A DNA stretch of 5,375 nucleotides from Gammaproteobacteria bacterium (GTDB lineage: Bacteria; Pseudomonadota; Gammaproteobacteria; SZUA-229), in assembly GCA_024278435.1 (NCBI GenBank), contig JAJRTD010000146.1, positions 1 to 5,375 of the forward strand, written 5' to 3'. Below the pieces are notes generated by a model that was given only the letters and a program-made list of their open reading frames with translations, made no database searches and had not been told where the DNA came from. Position numbers and translations under genes: made by a program. Below are positions 1-4,445 of this stretch, one piece after another (position 1 is the stretch's first letter; each line of letters opens with the position of its first letter).

Positions 1-554
1 ACGAGTTTTTTGAAGCCTACCCGGATATCAATGTCGACCTGCTATTCGATGACGACTATGTCGACCTGGTAAAGGACGGTATCGACCTGGCGATAAGGAT
101 CGGACCGCTGGCCGACTCATCACTGGTCGCCAGGAAAATAGGCGTCAGCCCGCGTATCGTGGTTGCCAGCCCGGAATACCTGATAAAGCACGGCCGCCCA
201 AAAAAACCGGCCGATCTGATCAAGCATAACTGCCTACTGTATTCGCTACAGAAAACACCCGACCTGTGGTACTTCAACAGCATGCAGGAAGGCGACGAGT
301 CCATTCACGTCAACGGCCGTTTCAAGGCCAGCAGCCACGAAGCCATATGCGATGCCACTCTCAACGGCCTGGGCATATCCATCATCTGCGACTGGTACAC
401 TCGTGAACACATCAAAAACAATAAACTGAAGCAGATACTGGAAAATTTCAAACCAACTACCTACGACATCCACGTGGTTTACCCGGAACGCCGGTTCGTA
501 CCGCAAAAGGTAAAAAGCATGATTGATTTTCTGGCTGAGAAAGTAAATAAATAA
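1..554 (+). CDS. LysR-family transcriptional regulator, C-terminal part (5' end outside window)
   Basis: The reading frame is open from base 3 to the TAA at 552-554, giving 183 residues without an N-terminus. It matches the effector-binding half of LysR-type regulators, a periplasmic-binding-protein-like fold. Near the start it has 'DLAIRIGPLADSSLVARKI', the typical LysR pattern of the CrgA-like subgroup. It continues with 'VASPEYL', 'PADLIKHNCL' and a 'GLGISIICDW' segment, where the family has its conserved glycine-rich 'G.GI...P' stretch. The DNA-binding winged helix-turn-helix must lie upstream of the window. Family members are usually about 300 residues, so roughly 115-120 are missing. 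These proteins act in the cytoplasm as tetramers and often control a divergently transcribed neighbour, which is not visible here. The inducer and targets cannot be read from this part. The assignment to family is firm. Confidence 0.93.
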   Translation, partial: EFFEAYPDINVDLLFDDDYVDLVKDGIDLAIRIGPLADSSLVARKIGVSPRIVVASPEYLIKHGRPKKPADLIKHNCLLYSLQKTPDLWYFNSMQEGDESIHVNGRFKASSHEAICDATLNGLGISIICDWYTREHIKNNKLKQILENFKPTTYDIHVVYPERRFVPQKVKSMIDFLAEKVNK

Positions 555-584
555 CATTGGCCAGACCTGTGAGTGGTAGTCTAA

Positions 585-618
585 AAAGCCGGGTATGTTC
601 CTGGCTTTAGTCTCTTAA
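585..618 (+). terminator. Likely rho-independent terminator of the LysR gene
   Basis: A 9-bp stem pairs 585-593 (AAAGCCGGG) with 600-608 (CCTGGCTTT), with one G-T wobble and a 6-nt loop. It lies 30 bp after the stop codon. The tail (AGTCTCTT) is only moderately T-rich, so strength is uncertain. Confidence 0.6.
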
Positions 619-675
619 ACTCAAAGCTATATGATTTATTAAGGAGCCTCTAATTAATGTCATCTGAGCGTTAGC

Positions 676-700
676 AATATGTCCATGAATGGACAGTATT
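676..700. repeat. Imperfect inverted repeat (hairpin)
   Basis: TGTCCAT at 680-686 pairs perfectly with ATGGACA at 689-695 around a 2-nt centre. The stem extends by AATA/TATT (676-679 with 697-700) after one bulged G. No T-run follows, so it is not an obvious terminator. The tight 2-nt centre fits a protein-binding dyad or a repeat-derived palindrome better than an RNA hairpin. Confidence 0.45.
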
Positions 701-803
701 AGGGTAATGCAGGAGTAATTACCGAAGAATCTTTTACTCCATATGTTGTTGATGGTGCCGTGATCCAAAATCCCTCGACAATAGCGCCTGCATTGTCTAA
801 TAA

Positions 804-819
804 GTTACATCCATGTAAC
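804..819. repeat. Perfect 7-bp inverted repeat
   Basis: GTTACAT (804-810) and ATGTAAC (813-819) are exact reverse complements separated by CC. No gene start lies close enough to assign it as an operator. Its function is unknown. Confidence 0.45.
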
Positions 820-869
820 GATCGACTGCGCTCGGGATGACAAATACTGAATGGAACAACAGTACAACA

Positions 870-890
870 GGGGGCAGACCCCCGGTTTTT
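870..890. terminator. GC-rich hairpin between the LysR side and the TusA-like gene
   Basis: Five G (870-874) and five C (879-883) flank the tetraloop CAGA. On the plus strand GG and five T (886-890) follow, which reads as a terminator for plus-strand transcription. On the minus strand it lies directly behind the TusA-like stop codon, but the tail (TGTTGT) is weaker. It may stop both convergent transcripts. Confidence 0.42.
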
Positions 891-1128
891 ACAACTGAAT
901 CAGAAAGTAAAACTGCTCGTTCGTTTCACCCTGGCCAAGCAGCTGTATATTTCGCTGCCGGCAGAACGCCGGTATGTCACTTTGCAGCGCCTGCTTCGCT
1001 GATACCGCCATCAATGTCTGCCCCGGTAGCAGGACTTCCAGCGCATCATTGAGTTTGGAAAAAGGCAGCGCACAGTCGGTACCGGAAATATCGACAAACA
1101 GGTCACAGGGGATTGAATCTATACTCAT
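889..1128 (-). CDS. Small TusA/SirA-like sulfurtransferase family protein
   Basis: The 79-residue product has the TusA layout: a short first strand (LFVDISGTD), the active-site turn 'CALP' with Cys19, then a helix (FSKLNDALEVLL), 'PGQTLMAVSA', 'DIPAFCRQRNIQLLG' and a final strand 'FYFLIQL'. In the family the cysteine of the C-P-x-P motif carries a persulfide sulfur, for tRNA thiolation or, in sulfur oxidisers, cytoplasmic sulfur trafficking. Here the first proline is alanine (CALP), although the cysteine and second proline remain, so transfer activity is plausible but the partner is unknown. No clear Shine-Dalgarno precedes the ATG. The start is chosen because it is the first ATG that keeps the whole domain. 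It lies in the same direction as folB-folK, separated from folK by a repeat element. The family call is good and the exact role is open. Confidence 0.78.
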   Translation of the reverse strand: MSIDSIPCDLFVDISGTDCALPFSKLNDALEVLLPGQTLMAVSAKQALQSDIPAFCRQRNIQLLGQGETNEQFYFLIQL

Positions 1129-1156
1129 AATTTATACTGCTAGTAACAACGGAAAG

Positions 1157-1302
1157 ACATTTCACCACAGAGACACAGAGTTTTATTTTGTTAACGCACG
1201 CCTACGGCGTGCGTTAACAAAAACAAGCTTTTCTCTGTGCCTCGGCAACCGCTCCTGCGTTGCCCTACTTACGGGCCTCCTGCCCTAATCTGTGGTAAAT
1301 GT
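1157..1302. repeat. MITE-like repeat element with terminal inverted repeats
   Basis: The ends are inverted copies. ACATTTCACCACAG (1157-1170) matches the reverse complement of CTGTGGTAAATGT (1290-1302) apart from one extra base. Inside, CACAGAG (1174-1180) faces CTCTGTG (1233-1239), and a 17-bp perfect palindrome sits at 1186-1222. The right part holds a further hairpin, GGCAAC (1244-1249) with GTTGCC (1259-1264). The CACAGAGACACAGAG type of sequence is familiar from dispersed intergenic repeats in environmental proteobacteria, from memory. It encodes no transposase, so if mobile it would depend on one elsewhere. No target-site duplication is evident. Confidence 0.55.
1186..1222. repeat. 17-bp perfect palindrome inside the repeat element
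   Basis: Bases 1186-1202 (TTTTGTTAACGCACGCC) are the exact reverse complement of 1206-1222, with a 3-nt loop (TAC). On either strand it would form a very stable RNA hairpin. Neither side is followed by a proper T-run, so it is not a classical terminator, though it could shield folK mRNA or reduce read-through. Confidence 0.8.
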
Positions 1303-1324
1303 TGTTTTGTTTATGAAAAAAATA

Positions 1325-1813
1325 TTATATCGAAAACTTGATCGGTTTCAGGCTTTCCCGGGTCTTGTCAAACTCCGACCACAGTTGCGCATAGCTGGTT
1401 CCGGTTTCCGGGTGCACCCGATCCGGCGCTATTTCGGCCAGCGGCCACAACACAAATGCGTTTTTCAGAATCTCACCGCGCGGCAGCTTGAGCCCGTTCT
1501 CATCCAGCTGTAAATCATCATATAGCAGCAGGTCCAGATCCAGGGTACGGGATGAAAACTTCGGCCCGCTACGCTCACGGCCATGGGCATCCTCGATATC
1601 ACGCAATACCCGGTTGCTCTCGTGAACCGGCAGCACGGTTTCACAGGCGATCACCATGTTGTAAAACGGGTCCCCCTCAAAACCGACCGCCTCGCTCTCG
1701 TAAACCGATGACAGGGTTAATTCACCAAACGCCTGCCGCATTGCTTTCACCCCGGCGCGGGTATTGGCCTCGCGGTTGATATTACTTCCCAGGCTGATAT
1801 AGATAGTGGCCAC
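1325..1813 (-). CDS. folK: 2-amino-4-hydroxy-6-hydroxymethyldihydropteridine diphosphokinase (HPPK)
   Basis: This enzyme transfers pyrophosphate from ATP to 6-hydroxymethyl-7,8-dihydropterin, the step after FolB in cytoplasmic folate synthesis. The 162 residues match the usual 155-165. The N-terminus reads 'IYISLGSN', and residues 37-54 hold 'VYESEAVGFEGDPFYNMV', the pterin-binding signature. Residues 79-97 include 'GRERSGPKFSSRTLDLDLL', with Asp92 and Asp94 matching the two magnesium ligands, and Arg79, Arg81 and Arg89 the conserved arginines. 'FVLWPLAEIAPD' follows near residue 120. Aligned by eye with E. coli HPPK, the positions of His115 and Arg121 hold Arg112 and Asn118, so this may be a divergent subclass. 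The start is GTG; no ATG fits before the SLGSN motif. It begins 5 bp after the folB stop, so the two are surely co-transcribed and perhaps translationally coupled. Confidence 0.94.
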   Translation of the reverse strand: MATIYISLGSNINREANTRAGVKAMRQAFGELTLSSVYESEAVGFEGDPFYNMVIACETVLPVHESNRVLRDIEDAHGRERSGPKFSSRTLDLDLLLYDDLQLDENGLKLPRGEILKNAFVLWPLAEIAPDRVHPETGTSYAQLWSEFDKTRESLKPIKFSI

Positions 1814-1818
1814 CCGGG

Positions 1819-2208
1819 TTACCTGTCAGCCCCTGTTGGCCCTGTGGCTACGGGATGGCCGCGTTCAATAATAACGCCCACCGAGCGCGAACCGGTGACA
1901 GCCCCCATTTTACGGAGCTTGAGCCGGCACCAGGGCACCTTGAATTCATTGAGAATGATGGCAGCAAGGGATTCTGCCAGGGTTTCCACCAGCTGGAACT
2001 TGCTGTCCTCGGTAAAAGCGATCAGGCGCTTGGCTACCGCCTTGTAATTCAGGGCATCATCGATATTTTCGCTGGCGGCCGCTTTAACATTATCCGCCGC
2101 CATCTCGATATCAAGCGCAATGGTCTGTTTTACCTCGCGCTCCCAGTCATAGATACCGATAATGGTTTCAATACGTAAGTCTTCAATAAATACTATATCC
2201 TGCGCCAT
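1819..2208 (-). CDS. folB: Dihydroneopterin aldolase
   Basis: FolB cleaves 7,8-dihydroneopterin to 6-hydroxymethyl-dihydropterin and glycolaldehyde, and often also epimerises it to dihydromonapterin. The 129-residue product resembles the E. coli enzyme throughout: 'DIVFIEDL', 'TIIGIYDWERE', 'ALNYKAVAKRL', 'FQLVETLAE' and the closing 'GVIIERG'. Glu23, Tyr55, Glu75 and Lys100 fall where the catalytic or pterin-contacting residues of characterised aldolases lie. The 'KPGAV' turn of E. coli reads 'KMGAV'. The ATG at 2208 is preferred because the protein then begins MAQDIVFIE, matching E. coli. The frame extends 26 codons upstream, but those residues look unrelated to the family and overlap the promoter. 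An AGGA lies almost against the ATG, an unusually short spacing. It is the first gene of the folB-folK unit. Confidence 0.95.
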   Translation of the reverse strand: MAQDIVFIEDLRIETIIGIYDWEREVKQTIALDIEMAADNVKAAASENIDDALNYKAVAKRLIAFTEDSKFQLVETLAESLAAIILNEFKVPWCRLKLRKMGAVTGSRSVGVIIERGHPVATGPTGADR

Positions 2209-2240
2209 TTCCTGATTTTCGACCCCGATTACGGTTAAAT

Positions 2241-2260
2241 TGCAGTTTCTACTGCAGTTT
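2241..2260. repeat. Short direct and inverted repeat in the folB leader
   Basis: TGCAGTTT occurs at 2241-2248 and again at 2253-2260, 12 bp apart. TGCAGT (2241-2246) and ACTGCA (2251-2256) also form a perfect dyad. The site lies just downstream of the predicted folB transcription start and could be an operator or a leader hairpin. No known regulator fits. Confidence 0.4.
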
Positions 2261-2277
2261 TGAGTATTTGCACAACT

Positions 2278-2283
2278 ATTATA
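2278..2283 (-). promoter_or_regulatory. Probable folB -10 box
   Basis: A consensus TATAAT reads on the minus strand at 2283-2278, 70 bp upstream of the folB ATG, predicting a transcript start near 2271. No good -35 lies at 16-18 bp spacing (the region reads GCGTAC), and that position falls at the loop of the neighbouring 15-bp hairpin. A helper factor, or DNA-structure control, is possible. Confidence 0.5.
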
Positions 2284-2287
2284 CATG

Positions 2288-2326
2288 GCTACCGAGCGCT
2301 GTACGCGGTGAACAGCGCTCGGTAGC
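2288..2326. repeat. 15-bp perfect inverted repeat between folB and rpmB
   Basis: GCTACCGAGCGCTGT (2288-2302) pairs exactly with 2312-2326 around a 9-nt loop. It lies upstream of both divergent promoters, so neither predicted transcript should contain it, and no T-run follows on either strand. It may be an operator, a repeat relic, or a terminator-like insulator. Confidence 0.6.
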
Positions 2327-2350
2327 GCTAATTATTTGCTGCTATTTCAC

Positions 2351-2379
2351 TTGTCATCAGGCATTTTCTCCGATAGAAT
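2351..2379 (+). promoter_or_regulatory. Sigma-70 promoter of rpmB-rpmG
   Basis: TTGTCA (2351-2356) and TAGAAT (2374-2379) are separated by exactly 17 bp, each 5 of 6 to consensus. Transcription should start near 2386, within the GC-rich GCCGGC discriminator (2381-2386) typical of stringently controlled ribosomal promoters. This leaves a leader of about 58 nt, which is T-rich. Confidence 0.72.
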
Positions 2380-2443
2380 TGCCGGCTCATTTTTTCAGAG
2401 GTTTCGAAGCTTTTTTTCGACCCTCATTTTTGGAGTATTTACA

Positions 2444-2680
2444 ATGTCTAGAGTATGTCAGGTAACTGGAAAACGTCCGGTCGCTGGTAATAATGTATCC
2501 CATGCTCATAACAAAACAAGACGCCGTTTCCTGCCTAACTTGCACAACCATCGTTTCTGGGTTGAAAGCGAGAATCGTCATGTAAAACTGCGCGTATCTG
2601 CCAATGGCATGCGCATTATCGATAAAAAAGGTATCGATACAGTTTTAGCTGAAATGCGCTCTCGTGGCGAAAAAGTTTAA
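2444..2680 (+). CDS. rpmB: 50S ribosomal protein L28
   Basis: The 78-residue product is the same length as E. coli L28 and almost collinear with it: '[12 protein letters not shown]', '[17 protein letters not shown]', '[17 protein letters not shown]' and 'RGEKV'. It is a structural protein of the large ribosomal subunit near the exit site and is highly basic. It has a single cysteine rather than the paired cysteines of zinc-binding L28, so it is the zinc-free form. The ATG is set by homology and by GGAG at 2432-2435, eight bases upstream. It is followed after 24 bp by rpmG, the usual gammaproteobacterial pair, with a shared promoter at 2351-2379 and terminator at 2885-2913. Confidence 0.98.
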   Translation: MSRVCQVTGKRPVAGNNVSHAHNKTRRRFLPNLHNHRFWVESENRHVKLRVSANGMRIIDKKGIDTVLAEMRSRGEKV

Positions 2681-2704
2681 CTTCGGGGTATAAGGAGAAC
2701 GATT

Positions 2705-2860
2705 ATGCGCGAAAAAATCAAAATGGTATCGTCTGCTAAAACAGGTCATTTTTATACCACAACAAAAAATAAACGCACCATGCCAGAAAAACTGGAAATG
2801 AAGAAATTCGACCCGGTGGTACGTAAATACGTAATGTACAAGGAATCCAAGATCAAGTAA
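2705..2860 (+). CDS. rpmG: 50S ribosomal protein L33
   Basis: This 51-residue gene encodes a small basic large-subunit protein. The sequence '[20 protein letters not shown]' and '[19 protein letters not shown]' follow E. coli L33 closely. It begins at the residues equivalent to E. coli Ile-Arg-Glu-Lys and so lacks a few N-terminal residues, a small difference often seen. No CxxC pairs are present, so this is the zinc-independent form, in keeping with L28 next door. A strong AAGGAG (2692-2697) sits seven bases before the ATG. It is the last gene of the rpmB-rpmG transcript, with the terminator 25 bp beyond its TAA. Confidence 0.98.
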   Translation: MREKIKMVSSAKTGHFYTTTKNKRTMPEKLEMKKFDPVVRKYVMYKESKIK

Positions 2861-2884
2861 CTGGACAGGCCACCGCGACATTAT

Positions 2885-2913
2885 AAAAAGCCCGGTTTAT
2901 ACCGGGTTTTTTT
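2885..2913 (+). terminator. Rho-independent terminator of rpmB-rpmG
   Basis: CCCGGT (2891-2896) pairs with ACCGGG (2901-2906) around TTAT, extended by a G-T pair and an A-run/T-run, and is followed by seven T (2907-2913). This is a strong terminator. The A-run on the other side could make it bidirectional, though no convergent gene needs it. Confidence 0.9.
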
Positions 2914-2967
2914 ATGCCACGAATAAACCGGTCTCTACTCGATTGACCTCTAACTTGCGTTCCCGCT

Positions 2968-2991
2968 TAATCTGGACCATTTCCAGATTTA
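2968..2991. promoter_or_regulatory. Palindromic possible operator upstream of ppk2
   Basis: AATCTGGA (2969-2976) and TCCAGATT (2982-2989) are perfect inverted copies around a 5-nt centre. The half-site TAAATCTGG also recurs at 3061-3069 in the ppk2 leader. It overlaps the -10 region of an alternative promoter, TTGACC (2943-2948), 17 bp, CTTAAT (2966-2971). A repressor site is an inference. Confidence 0.4.
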
Positions 2992-3002
2992 ATCCCTTTT
3001 AT

Positions 3003-3016
3003 ATGATATTGATCAA
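3003..3016. promoter_or_regulatory. Putative FNR/Anr-type box
   Basis: ATGAT-ATTG-ATCAA matches the FNR-family consensus TTGAT-N4-ATCAA at 9 of 10 fixed bases. Its centre (3009.5) lies about 41.5-42.5 bp upstream of the transcript start predicted by the -10 box at 3040-3045, the position used by FNR as a class II activator. This suggests oxygen-responsive control of ppk2, or control by another CRP/FNR-family factor. Confidence 0.5.
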
Positions 3017-3039
3017 AGAAAATAATGAATGTTCATTGC

Positions 3040-3045
3040 TATTAT
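3040..3045 (+). promoter_or_regulatory. Probable ppk2 -10 box
   Basis: TATTAT is 5 of 6 to consensus and predicts a start near 3051-3052, leaving about 28 nt before the ATG at 3080. No good -35 box is present, as expected for an activator-dependent promoter. An alternative, TATGAT at 3002-3007, would put the FNR-like box over the -10, a repressing position. Confidence 0.42.
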
Positions 3046-3079
3046 TTGCAGTTTACCCCCTAAATCTGGCTTAAAAATT

Positions 3080-4060
3080 ATGGATACTAAAAACACCGGC
3101 AACAATAAATCAACCACTAAAGCTGCATCGTCCACAAAAACTAACAAAGCATCTGCAAAACGCACAAAAAAAGATCTGAAAGAAATCCTTGCCAAAATGA
3201 CCGACCCGGAGAAGGTTCTGGCCTCACCCGATATTATTTCTGCCTCCGATCTGTTGCGAGTCAGTTATGAGCTGGGCGAATACCCCTATCCTGAAAAAAT
3301 CAGCACCAGGGAATACGAGCACGAAAAACAGCTGTTACAGGCGGAGCTGCTAAAGGTCCAGGTCTGGGTAAAGGAGCAGGAAAAGCGCATTGCCGGTTTT
3401 TTTGAAGGCCGCGATGCAGCCGGCAAGGGCGGAACCATCAAGCGCTTTATGGAACACTTAAACCCGCGCTCAGCTCACGTGGTGGCACTGGAGAAACCCA
3501 ATGAACGGGAGCTTGGCCAGTGGTATTTCCAGCGATATATCCAGCACATGCCAACCAATGGTGAAATCGTATTTTTTGACCGCTCCTGGTACAACCGTGC
3601 CGGCGTCGAACGGGTAATGCAGTTCTGCACCCCGGAAGAGCACCTGGAATTTTTACGCACCGTACCAGAGCTGGAACGCATGCTGGTCAATGCCGGCATG
3701 ATCCTGCGCAAATACTGGTTCTCGGTCAGCCGCCACGAGCAGCTGCGCCGTTTCCACTCGCGCTCACATGACCCGTTAAAACACTGGAAACTCAGCCCGA
3801 TAGATATTCAGTCGCTGGACAAGTGGGACGACTACACCGAGGCCAGACGCAGCATGTTCTTCCATACCGATACTGCCGATGCCCCCTGGGTAGTGGTCAA
3901 ATCGGACGATAAAAAACGCGCGCGCATCAACTGTATGCGGCATTTTCTGTACAGCCTGGATTACCCGGCCAAGGACCCGACCATTGCCTATAAACCGGAC
4001 GAGAAGATTGTGGGAACGGTAGATTCGCTGTACCCAAAAAAACTGGCGCGTTACGTTTAA
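3080..4060 (+). CDS. ppk2: Polyphosphate kinase 2 family protein
   Basis: PPK2 enzymes transfer phosphate reversibly between polyphosphate and nucleotides, mostly in the direction of making ATP or GTP from the diphosphate. With the ATG at 3080 the protein has 326 residues. The N-terminal 35 or so are low-complexity (Lys, Ser, Thr, Ala) and probably disordered. The P-loop-like core follows: Walker A 'GRDAAGKGG' at 110-118, Walker B 'IVFFDRSWYNR' at 163-173, and the Arg/His-rich lid 'RHEQLRRFHSR' near 218-228 ahead of 'DPLKHWKLSP'. A single core domain suggests the short, one-domain class, which favours nucleoside diphosphates, but substrate preference cannot be read safely. The frame is open back to an ATG at 3029, but that start lies before the predicted transcript start and adds an odd hydrophobic stretch. 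No clear Shine-Dalgarno serves either start. It stands alone between the rpmBG terminator and a repeat-bearing gap. Confidence 0.93.
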   Translation: MDTKNTGNNKSTTKAASSTKTNKASAKRTKKDLKEILAKMTDPEKVLASPDIISASDLLRVSYELGEYPYPEKISTREYEHEKQLLQAELLKVQVWVKEQEKRIAGFFEGRDAAGKGGTIKRFMEHLNPRSAHVVALEKPNERELGQWYFQRYIQHMPTNGEIVFFDRSWYNRAGVERVMQFCTPEEHLEFLRTVPELERMLVNAGMILRKYWFSVSRHEQLRRFHSRSHDPLKHWKLSPIDIQSLDKWDDYTEARRSMFFHTDTADAPWVVVKSDDKKRARINCMRHFLYSLDYPAKDPTIAYKPDEKIVGTVDSLYPKKLARYV

Positions 4061-4445
4061 GTGATGCTGCAGGCCTGCATAAGGAACTTTGCAGGCATGC
4101 CAGAAAACGCCGGCAACGCTATCGCTTTTGCCAGCCTACGATAAGCTGGAAGGAAGGTATGTATAAAACGGGTTTTAAGTTGTACATTGTGCGCTTTTAC
4201 TTATAACTCATAACCTATAACTTTTTTTATCACTGCTGTCCCGTTAGCTTTTTCACTGTCATCTTGACTGCAGCGGTAGCGGAACGGAAAGATATTGAAC
4301 CCCTATGATATGGCGACTAAGATCCTTCGCTAATTGCTCCTTGCATTACTCTACTACCGTACATCCTGTACAATCATATATTGCTGGATATCATGCTGAA
4401 ATAGAAGTAGTTAACGGGACAGCAGGGAACTTTTATAACTTATAC
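4061..4445. other. Intergenic stretch between ppk2 and the dUTPase gene
   Basis: No gene is supported here. It contains a 12-bp perfect palindrome, TGCAGGCCTGCA (4068-4079). A 7-bp hairpin (4073-4079 with 4090-4096) has no T-run and is at best a weak ppk2 terminator. Three heptamers in tandem (ATAACTC, ATAACCT, ATAACTT, 4203-4223) follow, then the inverted-repeat-bounded unit at 4233-4425. Confidence 0.6.
4233..4425. repeat. 193-bp unit with 14-bp perfect terminal inverted repeats
   Basis: CTGCTGTCCCGTTA (4233-4246) is the exact reverse complement of TAACGGGACAGCAG (4412-4425). TATAACTT flanks the unit in direct orientation at 4216-4223 and 4434-4441, nine bases from each end. The inside is non-coding. 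It includes CTGTCATCTTGAC (4255-4267) and AGATCCTTCGCTAATTGCTC (4319-4338), which resemble the halves of a widespread palindromic intergenic repeat (remembered form GTCATCCTGAGCGAAGC). The best reading is a MITE or the collapsed remains of an insertion sequence; no transposase survives. Confidence 0.5.

Larger units (their letters stand above)
609..869. other. Gene-poor stretch with small palindromes and a possible gene remnant
   Basis: I see no convincing gene here. A good Shine-Dalgarno sequence (AAGGAG, 641-646) precedes an ATG at 657, but that frame stops after five codons. A second frame is open from 703 to a TGA at 838-840 (45 codons) without a start codon, and its predicted peptide matches nothing I recognise. 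It could be a decayed gene end or chance. Palindromes lie at 676-700, 703-723 and 804-819. Bases 822-842 (ACTGCGCTCGGGATGACA and flanks) resemble one half of a palindromic intergenic repeat that is common in environmental proteobacteria. Confidence 0.5.

Noticed and set aside
1186..1222. 17-bp palindrome as a folK rho-independent terminator
   Set aside because: No T-run follows on the minus strand, and the palindrome is the centre of a larger inverted-repeat element.
837..1288. Plus-strand open frames opposite the TusA-like gene and across the repeat
   Set aside because: They are antisense to a recognisable domain or run through palindromic repeats, and their translations show no family motif.
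2209..2286. Upstream extension of folB by 26 codons to an ATG at 2286
   Set aside because: The extra residues do not resemble FolB, and the region holds the -10 box and leader repeats. MAQDIVFIE at 2208 matches the family's N-terminus.
3009..3016. TTGATCAA as a self-contained operator
   Set aside because: It is better explained as part of the 14-bp FNR-type dyad at 3003-3016.
3029..3079. Earlier ppk2 start at 3029
   Set aside because: It adds a short hydrophobic stretch unlike PPK2, has no Shine-Dalgarno, and lies before the transcript start predicted from the FNR-like box and -10. It remains possible if the upstream promoter is used.
4203..4223. Tandem ATAACTC/ATAACCT/ATAACTT heptamers as a CRISPR or iteron array
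   Set aside because: There are only three short imperfect units, without spacers or a nearby replication or cas gene.
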